64,000 nucleotides of DNA from Planctomycetaceae bacterium (GTDB lineage: Bacteria; Planctomycetota; Planctomycetia; Planctomycetales; Planctomycetaceae). Position 1 is the first letter of the stretch. Each line of letters begins with the position of its first letter. The DNA is taken from NCBI GenBank assembly GCA_041398785.1, contig JAWKUA010000028.1:7012-71011 (forward strand), read 5' to 3'. A program made the position numbers and the translations under genes. This document shows, piece by piece, positions 18,026 to 26,182 of this stretch. Under the pieces are notes generated by a model. The model had not been told where the DNA came from and made no database searches. It was given only the letters and a program-made list of their open reading frames with translations.

Positions 18026-19654
18026 TTAGCGCGCACCGTGTTGACGCAGCAGAGCGGCGACCAGAGTGTGGCCGCGTCGGGTGGCCCATGCCAGGGCTGT
18101 GGCCCAGGGCGGGTCGTCGGCCAGGTTCACCGGCGCGCCACGCTGCAGCAGGAAACGCGTCATTTCCAACTGGCCGAATTTCGCCGCCCAGCCGAGCGGC
18201 GTTGAACACAGGTGATCGTCGCGCGCCTGCAGATCGGCTCCGTGGTCCAGAAACTGGGCGGCTCTGTCGACGTCGCCCTTTCCGGCAAGTTCGTGCAGCG
18301 GCGTGATTTCCAGCCAGTCGCGGCTGTTGGGATTCATGCCGTGGCGGAACAGCAGTTCGTTCAGTTCGCGAGTCTTCGCGCACACAAGCCAGCTCGGGAA
18401 CGTGACTCGCCGCGGCAGATCCGGGTGATAGCGCAGCATCAGTCGAACGAACAGCTCGTGCCCCTGGCCGGCCGCGTTGGCCAGAGCATCCGGATCGTCG
18501 GCCAGTTGCGGGTTGGCGTCGAACACAGCCGCCGCCGTTCGCAGGTCGTTGTCATAGGCCAGCAAATCCACGGACCGCGCTGCTCCGTGAGAACACAGCA
18601 ATTCCAGCATCCGCTCGTCGCCGCTGGAGATCACTCGGCTGAGTGCATCGGCGGAACTTTCGACGGCGGCGTTCGGGTTTGCTCCGCGCTCCAGCAGAAG
18701 TTTGACGATTTCAAAGTGACCATTGGCAGCGGCCGAATACAGCGCATGTCCGTTCGGTGCGATACCTTCTTCCGGCAGATTCGGATCAGCCCCGCGATCC
18801 AGCAGCAGCCTGACGATGTCGAAATGCCCAGCCGCCGCCGCGTTGCGAATCGGCGTGCCGGAACACGGATAGTACGAAACGTAGTCCCCGGCACGATTGG
18901 CCAGCGACGGGTCGCGGTTGAGAATCGCCGTCACGCGAGCGTGATCGCCGATGTGCGCGGCGGTGCAGAGATCGCAGTCGGCACCTTTTGACAACAGATG
19001 GTCCAGCACTTCGCGGGCCGTTGTCGGATGATCCTGCGGAACTTCGCGCCAGCCGCGAAACTGATAGTCGCCGTTCGTGAGTTGAATCGGCCTGGCTCCG
19101 TCGATCCGCCGGGCGTTGATGTCGGCTCCCCGCGACAACAGGTCGTCAATGACATCAATCCGGCGAGTCATCACCGCCCAGTGCAAAGGCTGGTTTCCGT
19201 TGGCATCTGCGGCGTGCAGAAGTTCGGGCCTTGAAGTCAGCAGCGACTTCACTGTCGCGGGATCGCCGTTCCGAATTACGTCGGCGATGGATTCGCCGCC
19301 CGCTGAGACGCCGTGGAGTTCACTGAGCTTCTTCTGCAGCAGTCGCTGCATCGCATCGTAGCCGCGATCCCGCGCAATGTCGGTCAGGCTGTCGCTGAAC
19401 ACCGGGTTCACAGGGTTCGGATCGTGTTCCAGCAGAAACTCGGCAATGTCAAGCCGGTTCTCACGCACCGCGAAGTAGATCGGCTTGCGATACTGAAACT
19501 GGCAGCGGGCAAGAGACGGATCCTTCCGGAACAGTCGCTGTACCGTCGGCAGATCTCCGGCGACGCACGCACAGAACAGCGCCCAGACGTCGGTACCGGT
19601 GCCCGTCGACCACTCCAGCGGCGAATCGCATTTCAATCCGTCCGGTTGATACAC
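18026..19654 (-). CDS. Ankyrin-repeat protein
   Basis: About 542 residues made almost entirely of ankyrin repeats (roughly 12), with typical units such as PLHWAVMTRRIDVIDDLLSR, NAAAAGHFDIVRLLLDRGA and AAKFGQLEMTRFLLQRGA. No signal peptide or membrane segment is visible, so it is probably cytoplasmic. The start is uncertain: the frame opens with TTG at 19690 right after a stop, but a GTG at 19654 has an AAAGG ribosome-like site 8 bases upstream and is preferred. Ankyrin proteins bind other proteins; no partner is apparent. It lies 190 bases downstream of the start of the PVC cytochrome on the same strand and may be transcribed before it. Confidence 0.85.
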   Translation of the reverse strand: MYQPDGLKCDSPLEWSTGTGTDVWALFCACVAGDLPTVQRLFRKDPSLARCQFQYRKPIYFAVRENRLDIAEFLLEHDPNPVNPVFSDSLTDIARDRGYDAMQRLLQKKLSELHGVSAGGESIADVIRNGDPATVKSLLTSRPELLHAADANGNQPLHWAVMTRRIDVIDDLLSRGADINARRIDGARPIQLTNGDYQFRGWREVPQDHPTTAREVLDHLLSKGADCDLCTAAHIGDHARVTAILNRDPSLANRAGDYVSYYPCSGTPIRNAAAAGHFDIVRLLLDRGADPNLPEEGIAPNGHALYSAAANGHFEIVKLLLERGANPNAAVESSADALSRVISSGDERMLELLCSHGAARSVDLLAYDNDLRTAAAVFDANPQLADDPDALANAAGQGHELFVRLMLRYHPDLPRRVTFPSWLVCAKTRELNELLFRHGMNPNSRDWLEITPLHELAGKGDVDRAAQFLDHGADLQARDDHLCSTPLGWAAKFGQLEMTRFLLQRGAPVNLADDPPWATALAWATRRGHTLVAALLRQHGAR

Positions 19655-19726
19655 TGAGCCGCCTTTCAGAATCCGCCGGCAGTCCGGCAATCATCGTAGT
19701 GACTTGTCCGCACACGTCCGTGCAGT

Positions 19727-20950
19727 ATGGCTTCGGTCGACGCCGGGCAGCAACGGAACCGACCAGCCGTGACGCACATTGTTCGAACCGGGCTTGAAGC
19801 GTGTGTCGCATCACCACCCGCCGCCATGACCGGAGCGAGGCTGGGACTGCTGATGAATCAGGCGTCGGTCGACCGCGACTTTCGCTACGCCTGTGATGTG
19901 CAGCGAGCGATTCCCCGGCAGCTTCGGGCTCTGTTTTCGCCGCAGCACGGATTGTGGGGGGAACAACAGGCGAACATGATTGAATCGCCGGATACCGAAT
20001 ACAAACCGCTGGGGCTGCCGGTGCATAGCCTGTATTCGGAAACTCGCCGTCCCGCCGCCGAAATTCTGGACGGCATCGACTGCCTGCTGATCGATCTGCA
20101 GGACGTGGGCGCGCGAGTCTACACGTTTGTCTGGACGATGCTGGAATGTCTGCACGCCTGCGCGGACAACGATGTGGCGGTCGTCGTGCTGGATCGTCCG
20201 AATCCGCTCGGCGGCGAAATCGCGGAAGGTCCGATGCTGCAGAACGAATTCCGCAGCTTTGTCGGAAACAGTGAGATTCCGCTGCGGCACGGTCTGACCA
20301 TCGGTGAGCTTGCTCGACTGTTCAACGCCGAACATCAGATCAACGCCGATCTGACCGTGGTTCCGATGACCGGCTGGCGACGAGCGATGCTGTTCCCGGA
20401 CACCGGGCTTCCCTGGGTTCCGCCGTCACCGAACATGCCGCACTGGAAAACCACCGTGCTGTACCCTGGTCAGGTGCTGCTGGAAGGCACGAATCTGTCG
20501 GAAGGCCGCGGCACGACTCTGCCGTTTGAAGTCGTCGGAGCACCCTGGCTGGAACCGGAAACGTTTCAGCGGCTGATCGGCGAATGGCAGCATCCGGGAA
20601 TTCGACTGCAGCCGATCCGGTTTCAGCCGACATTCGACAAATGGTCGCACACAACGTGCGCGGGCGTGCTGATTCACGTGGTCGATCCGCCGGCTGTTCG
20701 ATCAGTCCGACTGACGGTATCGATGATCGCCGCCGCCAGGCTGCAGGCTCCCGAAGAATTCCGCTGGCTGGCTCCCGGCTACGAATACGAATTCGAAAAG
20801 CCGCCGATCGATATTCTGTTCGGCAATGACCGCCTGCGGAGTCGGCTGGCGATTGACGAACCGCTGACGACGGAAGAACTGGACGAACTGCTGTCGCTCG
20901 ACGCCACGCGGTGGCGCGAACTCATTGCCCCGTACCTGCTGTACCAATGA
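19727..20950 (+). CDS. DUF1343 protein, NamZ-type exo-beta-N-acetylmuramidase
   Basis: A 407-residue member of DUF1343. A Bacillus member (NamZ) removes terminal N-acetylmuramic acid from peptidoglycan fragments. Landmarks are GLLMNQASVDRD near the N terminus, FSPQHGLWGEQQ, the acidic DCLLIDLQDVGARVYTF block, VLDRPNPLGG, SPNMPHWKTTVLYPG and EGTNLSEGRGT. No signal peptide is evident in this reading, although the first 30 residues are poorly conserved and the start could be one of the later GTG codons. It is divergent from the ankyrin gene with about 70 bases between starts. A wall-recycling role is inferred from the family. Confidence 0.85.
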   Translation: MASVDAGQQRNRPAVTHIVRTGLEACVASPPAAMTGARLGLLMNQASVDRDFRYACDVQRAIPRQLRALFSPQHGLWGEQQANMIESPDTEYKPLGLPVHSLYSETRRPAAEILDGIDCLLIDLQDVGARVYTFVWTMLECLHACADNDVAVVVLDRPNPLGGEIAEGPMLQNEFRSFVGNSEIPLRHGLTIGELARLFNAEHQINADLTVVPMTGWRRAMLFPDTGLPWVPPSPNMPHWKTTVLYPGQVLLEGTNLSEGRGTTLPFEVVGAPWLEPETFQRLIGEWQHPGIRLQPIRFQPTFDKWSHTTCAGVLIHVVDPPAVRSVRLTVSMIAAARLQAPEEFRWLAPGYEYEFEKPPIDILFGNDRLRSRLAIDEPLTTEELDELLSLDATRWRELIAPYLLYQ

Positions 20951-21304
20951 GTCGCCGCGCCGACGGGCGCAGTTCGATCACCCCGCGCGACTCGCTTGCT
21001 GCGTGCGGTTTGCGCGGCCGGCCCTCTCCCCGATTTTTCTGCTGGACGCAGAAAAATCTCCCTCTCCCGTTGCGCAGGCGAGGGAACAATGCTGGCGCCC
21101 GCAGCCAAACTGACCGGCATCGAGGTTAAACGAGCTGTGTCTTCCCGCACAGGAATGCTTCATGGCGTTGCCTCATGGGCCACGTAAATACGCGCACTCG
21201 CTGCGAAGGGACTGCCGCAATGCGAGTCGCTGTCGGGACCCCGCGGGAATTTTCTTCGCGGCAGCCAGTCGCTATCCTTCCGCGTCACTGACCGCGAACA
21301 AGGA
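20951..21304. other. Intergenic spacer between namZ-like and moxR
   Basis: About 350 bases with no convincing gene on either strand. It contains the hairpin-bearing dispersed repeat at 21012-21070, listed separately, which could also end transcription of the upstream gene. No clear promoter was recognised before moxR. Confidence 0.6.
21012..21070. repeat. Dispersed intergenic repeat, copy 1 (with perfect 11-bp hairpin)
   Basis: Contains GATTTTTCTGC at 21032-21042 pairing perfectly with 21048-21058 around a 5-base loop, followed by CTCCCTCTCCCG. A diverged copy occurs at about 32666-32722 after queE; the two share most bases over some 55 positions, including GGCCCT, ACGCAGAA and CTCTCCCG. The second copy has lost the perfect stem. 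Probably a small non-autonomous repeat family. Confidence 0.6.
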
Positions 21305-22333
21305 ATGCAAGTTTTGGCTGAGAAACGCGACTTCGATGAGTTCCTGGAAAAGTTCCGCCGCCACCATGATGTGATGGTTGAGGAACTGCACAAGGTCATC
21401 ATCGGGCAGGACGACGTCATCGATCAGATCCTGGCGGCGATTTTTACCGGCGGCCACTGCCTGCTGATCGGAGTTCCGGGGCTGGCGAAAACACTCATCG
21501 TCAGCACGATCGCCAAGCTGCTGGATGTCGAATTCCGCCGCATTCAGTTTACTCCTGACCTGATGCCGTCAGACATCACCGGCACGAATGTGATGGAAGA
21601 AAACGAACAGGGCCGCCGGGAATTCCGGTTCGTCGAAGGGCCGGTGTTCACAAACGTGCTGCTGGCCGACGAAATCAACCGCACGCCGCCGAAAACTCAG
21701 GCGGCGCTGCTGCAGTCGATGCAGGAACACGAAGTCACCGTCGGTCAGAAAACCTACAACCTGCCGGAACCGTTTTTTGTCATCGCGACACAGAACCCGA
21801 TTGAACAGGAAGGAACGTATCCGCTGCCGGAAGCTCAGCTCGACCGATTCATGTTCAACGTCGTGGTCGATTATCCGACACTGGACGAAGAGGAACGCAT
21901 TCTGGAAGCGACGACGTCCGGCGAGAAAGTCGATGTGCGCAAGGTGCTGTCGGCTCGCTCGATCCTGTATCTGCAAAAACAGATTTCACAGATCGTGGCG
22001 TCCCCGCTGATCATCAGCTACGTGGCGCGGCTGGTGCGAGCAACGCGGCCCGCTGATGCGGCGGCACCGGACTTCGTGAAAAAGCTCGTCGACTGGGGCG
22101 CCGGGCCGCGAGCGGGCCAGTACCTGATTGCCGGGGCCAAGGCGGCCGCGGCGATGGATGGTCGTCCGAACATCTCAATTGCCGATGTCCGCAAAGTGGC
22201 TGTGCCCGTGCTGCGGCACCGCGTGTCCACCAATTTTCAGGCGCAGGCCGAAGGCATGGCTCCGGAGAACATCATCACAAAGCTGATTGAAACCGTCCCG
22301 GAACCGAACATCCCCAAGTACGAGGAGCACTGA
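21305..22333 (+). CDS. MoxR-family AAA+ ATPase
   Basis: A 342-residue MoxR ATPase. Walker A is GVPGLAKT (56-63), Walker B is LLADEINR, sensor 1 is VIATQNPIE and the arginine-rich lid follows. MoxR proteins act as chaperone-like assembly factors for partner proteins, usually encoded with a DUF58 protein and VWA membrane proteins. Here the next gene (15 bases downstream) is not DUF58 but a membrane protein with a beta-prism-like C terminus, while VWA genes sit about 25 kb away at 44.6-50.3 kb. Confidence 0.93.
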   Translation: MQVLAEKRDFDEFLEKFRRHHDVMVEELHKVIIGQDDVIDQILAAIFTGGHCLLIGVPGLAKTLIVSTIAKLLDVEFRRIQFTPDLMPSDITGTNVMEENEQGRREFRFVEGPVFTNVLLADEINRTPPKTQAALLQSMQEHEVTVGQKTYNLPEPFFVIATQNPIEQEGTYPLPEAQLDRFMFNVVVDYPTLDEEERILEATTSGEKVDVRKVLSARSILYLQKQISQIVASPLIISYVARLVRATRPADAAAPDFVKKLVDWGAGPRAGQYLIAGAKAAAAMDGRPNISIADVRKVAVPVLRHRVSTNFQAQAEGMAPENIITKLIETVPEPNIPKYEEH

Positions 22334-22348
22334 CGCTCCGCCGCGGAA

Positions 22349-23776
22349 ATGCACACGATGGGACTTCGAAACCTGCTGACAAAAGACATCAGTTTCTCGT
22401 CCGCGGTCCTGCACTGGAATGAACCGCCGCTGTTTCGAATACGGCTGCGAAACGATCTGGTGATTCGCCTGGCCATCATCGCGGGCCTCTGGCTGGCGTC
22501 GACAGGTGTGTTCCTGCTGCTGTTTGCAATCAACGTCAACCCGCCCGGACCGGGGACAGCATTCGGCCTGGGCCTGATCGGGCTCGGCGTCGGATACCTG
22601 GTCCTGTTCGCGCGCAGAAAACACGTTTCCGGAAACTGCCGGATTTACAGCGACCGGCTGCACTGGGGAAGCATGTCGGCCGGACTGCTGACTTTTCAGT
22701 TCAATGTTGCTGACTTCGAATTCGCTGATATTGACCGGTGCGTGATCATTCCCGGAAAGCACATCGGCCATTCATTTTCTGTGATGCTGCTACTGTCTGA
22801 TGGCGGCCACTGCATGGTGGGCGTTCCGAGCCGGGTCAGCCTGAAACAACTGGCGGGAATCCTGTCAAAACACGGAGTGGAAGTTCAGACCGCCCAGCGA
22901 ATTCCCGAAGCGTATCGCGCGCCTATTCCGCTGCCATTCGGAATCGCAACACCGATCGTTGGACTACTGGTACTGACGTTGGGATTCATCGCCGATCCCC
23001 GACTGCGGGACAACAATCCCCGCCGCGACTTCGTTCGTCCTGAAATGCCTGTCGTCGACATGCTGCCGGACCTCGCGCCGTCGTTTGAAGGGCTCGGCGT
23101 CCCGAAAGACGACACGCCGCCGTCCGACTCGCCGCCGTCCAGCGCCGCACCCGGTTCCGGAGCTCCGCTCGGCGTGCCGATTCCGGATGGCTCCGCTTTC
23201 GGACCGGAGTTCGGCCCCGGTTTCGGACCTGGCCTGATACCGCCCGGCGCGGGACTGCCGGGAATGGATCCGGCACAACTTCCGGGCAATCCGGGATTCG
23301 GAAATCCGTTGGCAAACAATCCCGGATCCGGAACGGCGTCTGAACTTCTTGGCGGCAGCGGCGGAAGTCCTTTTCGAACGGAAAGCCCGACCGGCGAGTT
23401 CCTGGTGGGAGTCAGTTTTCGAATGGGCCAGTGGGCCGGACGGGAGCGAGTCGGCGGACTGGTGCCGCTGTTCGGAGCGTCCGCGGAATCCGCCGTCGGC
23501 GACGTGATTGTCGGCCGTCCGGGGTACGCTGTTGGTGCGATCAATGTCGATGCGGATGATCTGGTCAACGCCGTGCAACTGGTCTTCATGCGCATCGGGA
23601 AAGATGGTTCACTCGACGCCGAAGATTCATACACGTCGGATTGGATCGGCGTGCCCGATGATGACAACGTTCGAACGATTTCCGACAACGGAACTCCGGT
23701 CATCGGACTGCACGGTCGCGGCGCCGCGGTGCTGGACGCGATCGGGCTGGTGTTCCGCCGCTCACCGCAGGAATGA
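22349..23776 (+). CDS. Membrane protein with Pro/Gly-rich linker and beta-prism-like C-terminal domain
   Basis: About 475 residues, 15 bases after moxR and very likely in its operon. Residues about 40-90 hold two membrane segments (LAIIAGLWLASTGVFLLLF; FGLGLIGLGVGYLVLFA), then a soluble PH-like stretch (IYSDRLHWGSM to KHGVEVQ), another hydrophobic segment (ATPIVGLLVLTLGFI), a linker of some 120 residues rich in Pro, Gly, Phe, and a C-terminal domain ending VIGLHGRGAAVLDAIGLVF. That ending resembles jacalin-type beta-prism lectin strands, which suggests binding of a surface ligand; this is a by-eye similarity only. An alternative start is the ATG three codons in (22358). Confidence 0.75.
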   Translation: MHTMGLRNLLTKDISFSSAVLHWNEPPLFRIRLRNDLVIRLAIIAGLWLASTGVFLLLFAINVNPPGPGTAFGLGLIGLGVGYLVLFARRKHVSGNCRIYSDRLHWGSMSAGLLTFQFNVADFEFADIDRCVIIPGKHIGHSFSVMLLLSDGGHCMVGVPSRVSLKQLAGILSKHGVEVQTAQRIPEAYRAPIPLPFGIATPIVGLLVLTLGFIADPRLRDNNPRRDFVRPEMPVVDMLPDLAPSFEGLGVPKDDTPPSDSPPSSAAPGSGAPLGVPIPDGSAFGPEFGPGFGPGLIPPGAGLPGMDPAQLPGNPGFGNPLANNPGSGTASELLGGSGGSPFRTESPTGEFLVGVSFRMGQWAGRERVGGLVPLFGASAESAVGDVIVGRPGYAVGAINVDADDLVNAVQLVFMRIGKDGSLDAEDSYTSDWIGVPDDDNVRTISDNGTPVIGLHGRGAAVLDAIGLVFRRSPQE

Positions 23777-23889
23777 AAAACACGCGAACAAAGCGCGTCC
23801 GCCGCGAATCCTCACGGTACAGCGTGTCATGTTTCGTCAGCCGAGTATCGATCGATCACACACGCAGCAACCGGAACAATGCGGCATCC

Positions 23890-23970
23890 GGGAGGGCGAG
23901 GCTCCCGCCGAGCCACGCGTGCCAAAACGTGTCCGATACGACAGCGGCTCGGCAGGAGCCTCGCGCGCCG
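23890..23970. repeat. Large imperfect palindromic intergenic repeat
   Basis: The left arm 23890-23914 (GAGGCTCCCGCCGAGCC core) pairs with the right arm 23946-23968 (GGCTCGGCAGGAGCCTCG core) around a 31-base loop. The right arm ends a few bases from the recJ stop, so it may form the 3' hairpin of recJ or of the moxR operon, which converge here. GGCGAGGCTCC-type palindromes are the sort of sequence that recurs between genes in planctomycetes. Confidence 0.7.
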
Positions 23971-23974
23971 AGCG

Positions 23975-25732
23975 CTACGAATTCGGTTCGATGACCGACG
24001 GATCCTTCCAGTCGATCAGGTGCAGTTCGACGCGATCGTAGCCCTTGAAGGAATTGATCACCGGAGCGAAGCTGATCGACAGCGGACCATTCACGGCGGC
24101 GATTTCTTCGGCCCATTCGCCGCGGCCAAACGCGACCGCTCGCAGGACTGTGCTGTGATGGTTGACTCGCAGCGACAAGTGCCGAGCCCCTTCACCCATG
24201 GTTTTCGGCGGCTCGGCCAGTCGGACTCCCGTGGCAACGAATCTTGGCTGAGGATTCGCTTCACCAAACGGTCCCAGTCGGTCGAGTTCCAGAACGGCCT
24301 GCCGAGTGACTTCTGATAGATGCACTTCCGCGTCGATGCGCAGGGACAGATCGTCGTCAGTGGGAGAAAAGTGGCCCTCCGCCCAGTTGGCCAGCGACGT
24401 GCGCAGTTCGTCGACGGCGGACGCGTGGAGTCGAACTCCGGCCGCGGCTTTGTGACCGCCGAATCCGGTCAGGCAATCGGAACACGCTTCTAGTCCCGAA
24501 TACAGGTCGAATCCGCCCCAGCTTCTGCCGCTGCCGGAACCGGTTCCGTCGTCCTTCAGCGAAATCAGCACGGTCGGTTTTTCGAACGCTTCCGCAACGC
24601 GGCTGGCGACGATTCCGATGACTCCCGGATGCCAGTCACGGTGAGCCAGGACCAGCGTCGGATGGTCGGCCCACTCCGGATGAGCGGCGACAAGTTCCTT
24701 TGCTTCCTTCAGAATTCGGCGCTCGACGGTTTTGCGGTTCTTGTTCAGTTCATCGACGTACACCGCCAGAGCGACCGCTCGATCGGGATCGCTGGTCGTC
24801 AGCAGTTCGACTGCCAGCCGAGCCTGCCCGAGCCTGCCGGCGGCGTTGATTCGGGGAGCGAGCCCGAAGGCGATGTCTTCGGCTTTCAGAAGCTGTCCGG
24901 AATCCAGCTTTGCAATCTTCATCAAAGCGGCCAGGCCGATGGACGGGTTCTCGCGCAGGCTGTGCAATCCATAGCGAACGATGATGCGGTTCTCGTCGAT
25001 CAAAGGAACCACGTCGGCGACAGTTCCCACGGCAGCCAGACCGACGGCCGACTTCAGGAACTCCCGCATTTTCGGGCTGGCCTTTTTTCCGTCGCCCAGA
25101 AGCTGGCAGACGGCCCAGGCAAGTTTGAAGGCGACTCCCGCCCCGCACAGCTCGCCGAACGGATAATCGGTCCCCGGCAGTCGCGGATGAACCAGTGCAG
25201 CGGCGTCCGGCAACTGGTCACCGATGTGGTGGTGATCGGTGATGATCAGTTCCAGACCAAGCTGCTTCGCCAACTGCGCTTCTTCCACGCTGGCAATACC
25301 GCAGTCGACGGATACCAGCAGACGCGAGGCGTCCTCTTCATGAAGCTGTCGAATTGCGGCGGAGTTCAGCCCGTAGCCTTCTTCCATGCGGCACGGGATA
25401 TAATAGTCGACGTTGGCTCCGGTCAGTTTCAGGCAATGCCACAGGATGCTGGTGGCGGTGACGCCGTCGACATCGTAATCGCCGTAGATGGTGACTCTTC
25501 GGCCGGACTTTACAGCGGCAACAATCCGGTCGGCGGCCTCACTGACTCCCGGTAGCAGGGACGGTTCCCGCAGGTCGACCAGGCGCGCGTCCAGAAATCC
25601 CTTCGCCAGTTCGGCCGTCGAAAAACCCCGCGCGATCAGAACCTGCGCCACCAGCGGAGACACTCGCAACTGCTCCGAAAGCCGGCGAATCGCGGTCGCG
25701 TCGTGAGTGTGAAATGACCAGGTCCGTGGCAC
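23975..25732 (-). CDS. recJ: Single-stranded-DNA-specific exonuclease RecJ
   Basis: A 585-residue 5'-3' ssDNA exonuclease of the DHH family, acting in recombinational and mismatch repair. DYDVDG (85-90) and DHHH (166-169) give the metal-binding motifs, with further ones in GELCGAGVAFKLAW, and the DHHA1 domain contains TGFGGHKAAAG. The frame opens with GTG at 25750, but a GTG at 25732 has AGGA 8 bases upstream and gives the usual short N terminus, so it was chosen. The length is typical. No partner gene lies upstream. Confidence 0.93.
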   Translation of the reverse strand: MPRTWSFHTHDATAIRRLSEQLRVSPLVAQVLIARGFSTAELAKGFLDARLVDLREPSLLPGVSEAADRIVAAVKSGRRVTIYGDYDVDGVTATSILWHCLKLTGANVDYYIPCRMEEGYGLNSAAIRQLHEEDASRLLVSVDCGIASVEEAQLAKQLGLELIITDHHHIGDQLPDAAALVHPRLPGTDYPFGELCGAGVAFKLAWAVCQLLGDGKKASPKMREFLKSAVGLAAVGTVADVVPLIDENRIIVRYGLHSLRENPSIGLAALMKIAKLDSGQLLKAEDIAFGLAPRINAAGRLGQARLAVELLTTSDPDRAVALAVYVDELNKNRKTVERRILKEAKELVAAHPEWADHPTLVLAHRDWHPGVIGIVASRVAEAFEKPTVLISLKDDGTGSGSGRSWGGFDLYSGLEACSDCLTGFGGHKAAAGVRLHASAVDELRTSLANWAEGHFSPTDDDLSLRIDAEVHLSEVTRQAVLELDRLGPFGEANPQPRFVATGVRLAEPPKTMGEGARHLSLRVNHHSTVLRAVAFGRGEWAEEIAAVNGPLSISFAPVINSFKGYDRVELHLIDWKDPSVIEPNS

Positions 25733-26182
25733 AAACTGAATCCTGAACACAGCCGGAAGGGTTGCGTCAGATTACACCGGACCGCTTCCGGTCTGTCAAA
25801 CCGCGCGGTGTCGGCTGCCTTCGCGTCGTTTGTCTCGCGCCGATGCTGCAGCGTTCGTCTCGTTACGAGGCTCCAGCCTCGGAACGCCCTGCCAGGAAGG
25901 CTCCGCCTTCAAGAACGTTGCTCCGTTAAGTTCCGGTGACATGCAGGCAGAGCCTGCAAGGCACGGTGTTCCACGGCAGGAGCCCTGGAACGAGGTGTCG
26001 CTGACCATTTCCGCGGTCGGGATCGTTTCCTTCCGGAAAAAGCGGGAATCCACCAACGTTTCAGATGCTGGCACCGGCGTGCGACGCCTGCCAGGCCGTC
26101 TTGCCGCAAATCTCCGGCCTTCCTAGAATCCTCCGCTTGCGCCTGTAAATCGTTCATACTGCTTGCTTTACGTTCGAACTTT
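25733..26182. other. Spacer between recJ and dxr with palindromic repeats
   Basis: About 450 bases with no supported gene on either strand. It holds a cluster of short palindromes (25861-25991, separate entry). The divergent recJ and dxr promoters should lie at its two ends, but I cannot point to them. Confidence 0.6.
25861..25991. repeat. Cluster of short palindromic repeats
   Basis: Three near-perfect palindromes in 130 bases: 25861-25886 (CGTTACGAGGCT...CGGAACG), 25942-25958 (TGCAGGCAGAGCCTGCA) and 25968-25991 (GTTCCACGG...CCCTGGAAC). A smaller one (AAGGCTCCGCCTT) lies near 25898. All contain the GGCTCC or GAGCC core also seen in the palindrome at 23890-23970, so they look like members of one repeat family. 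Confidence 0.65.
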
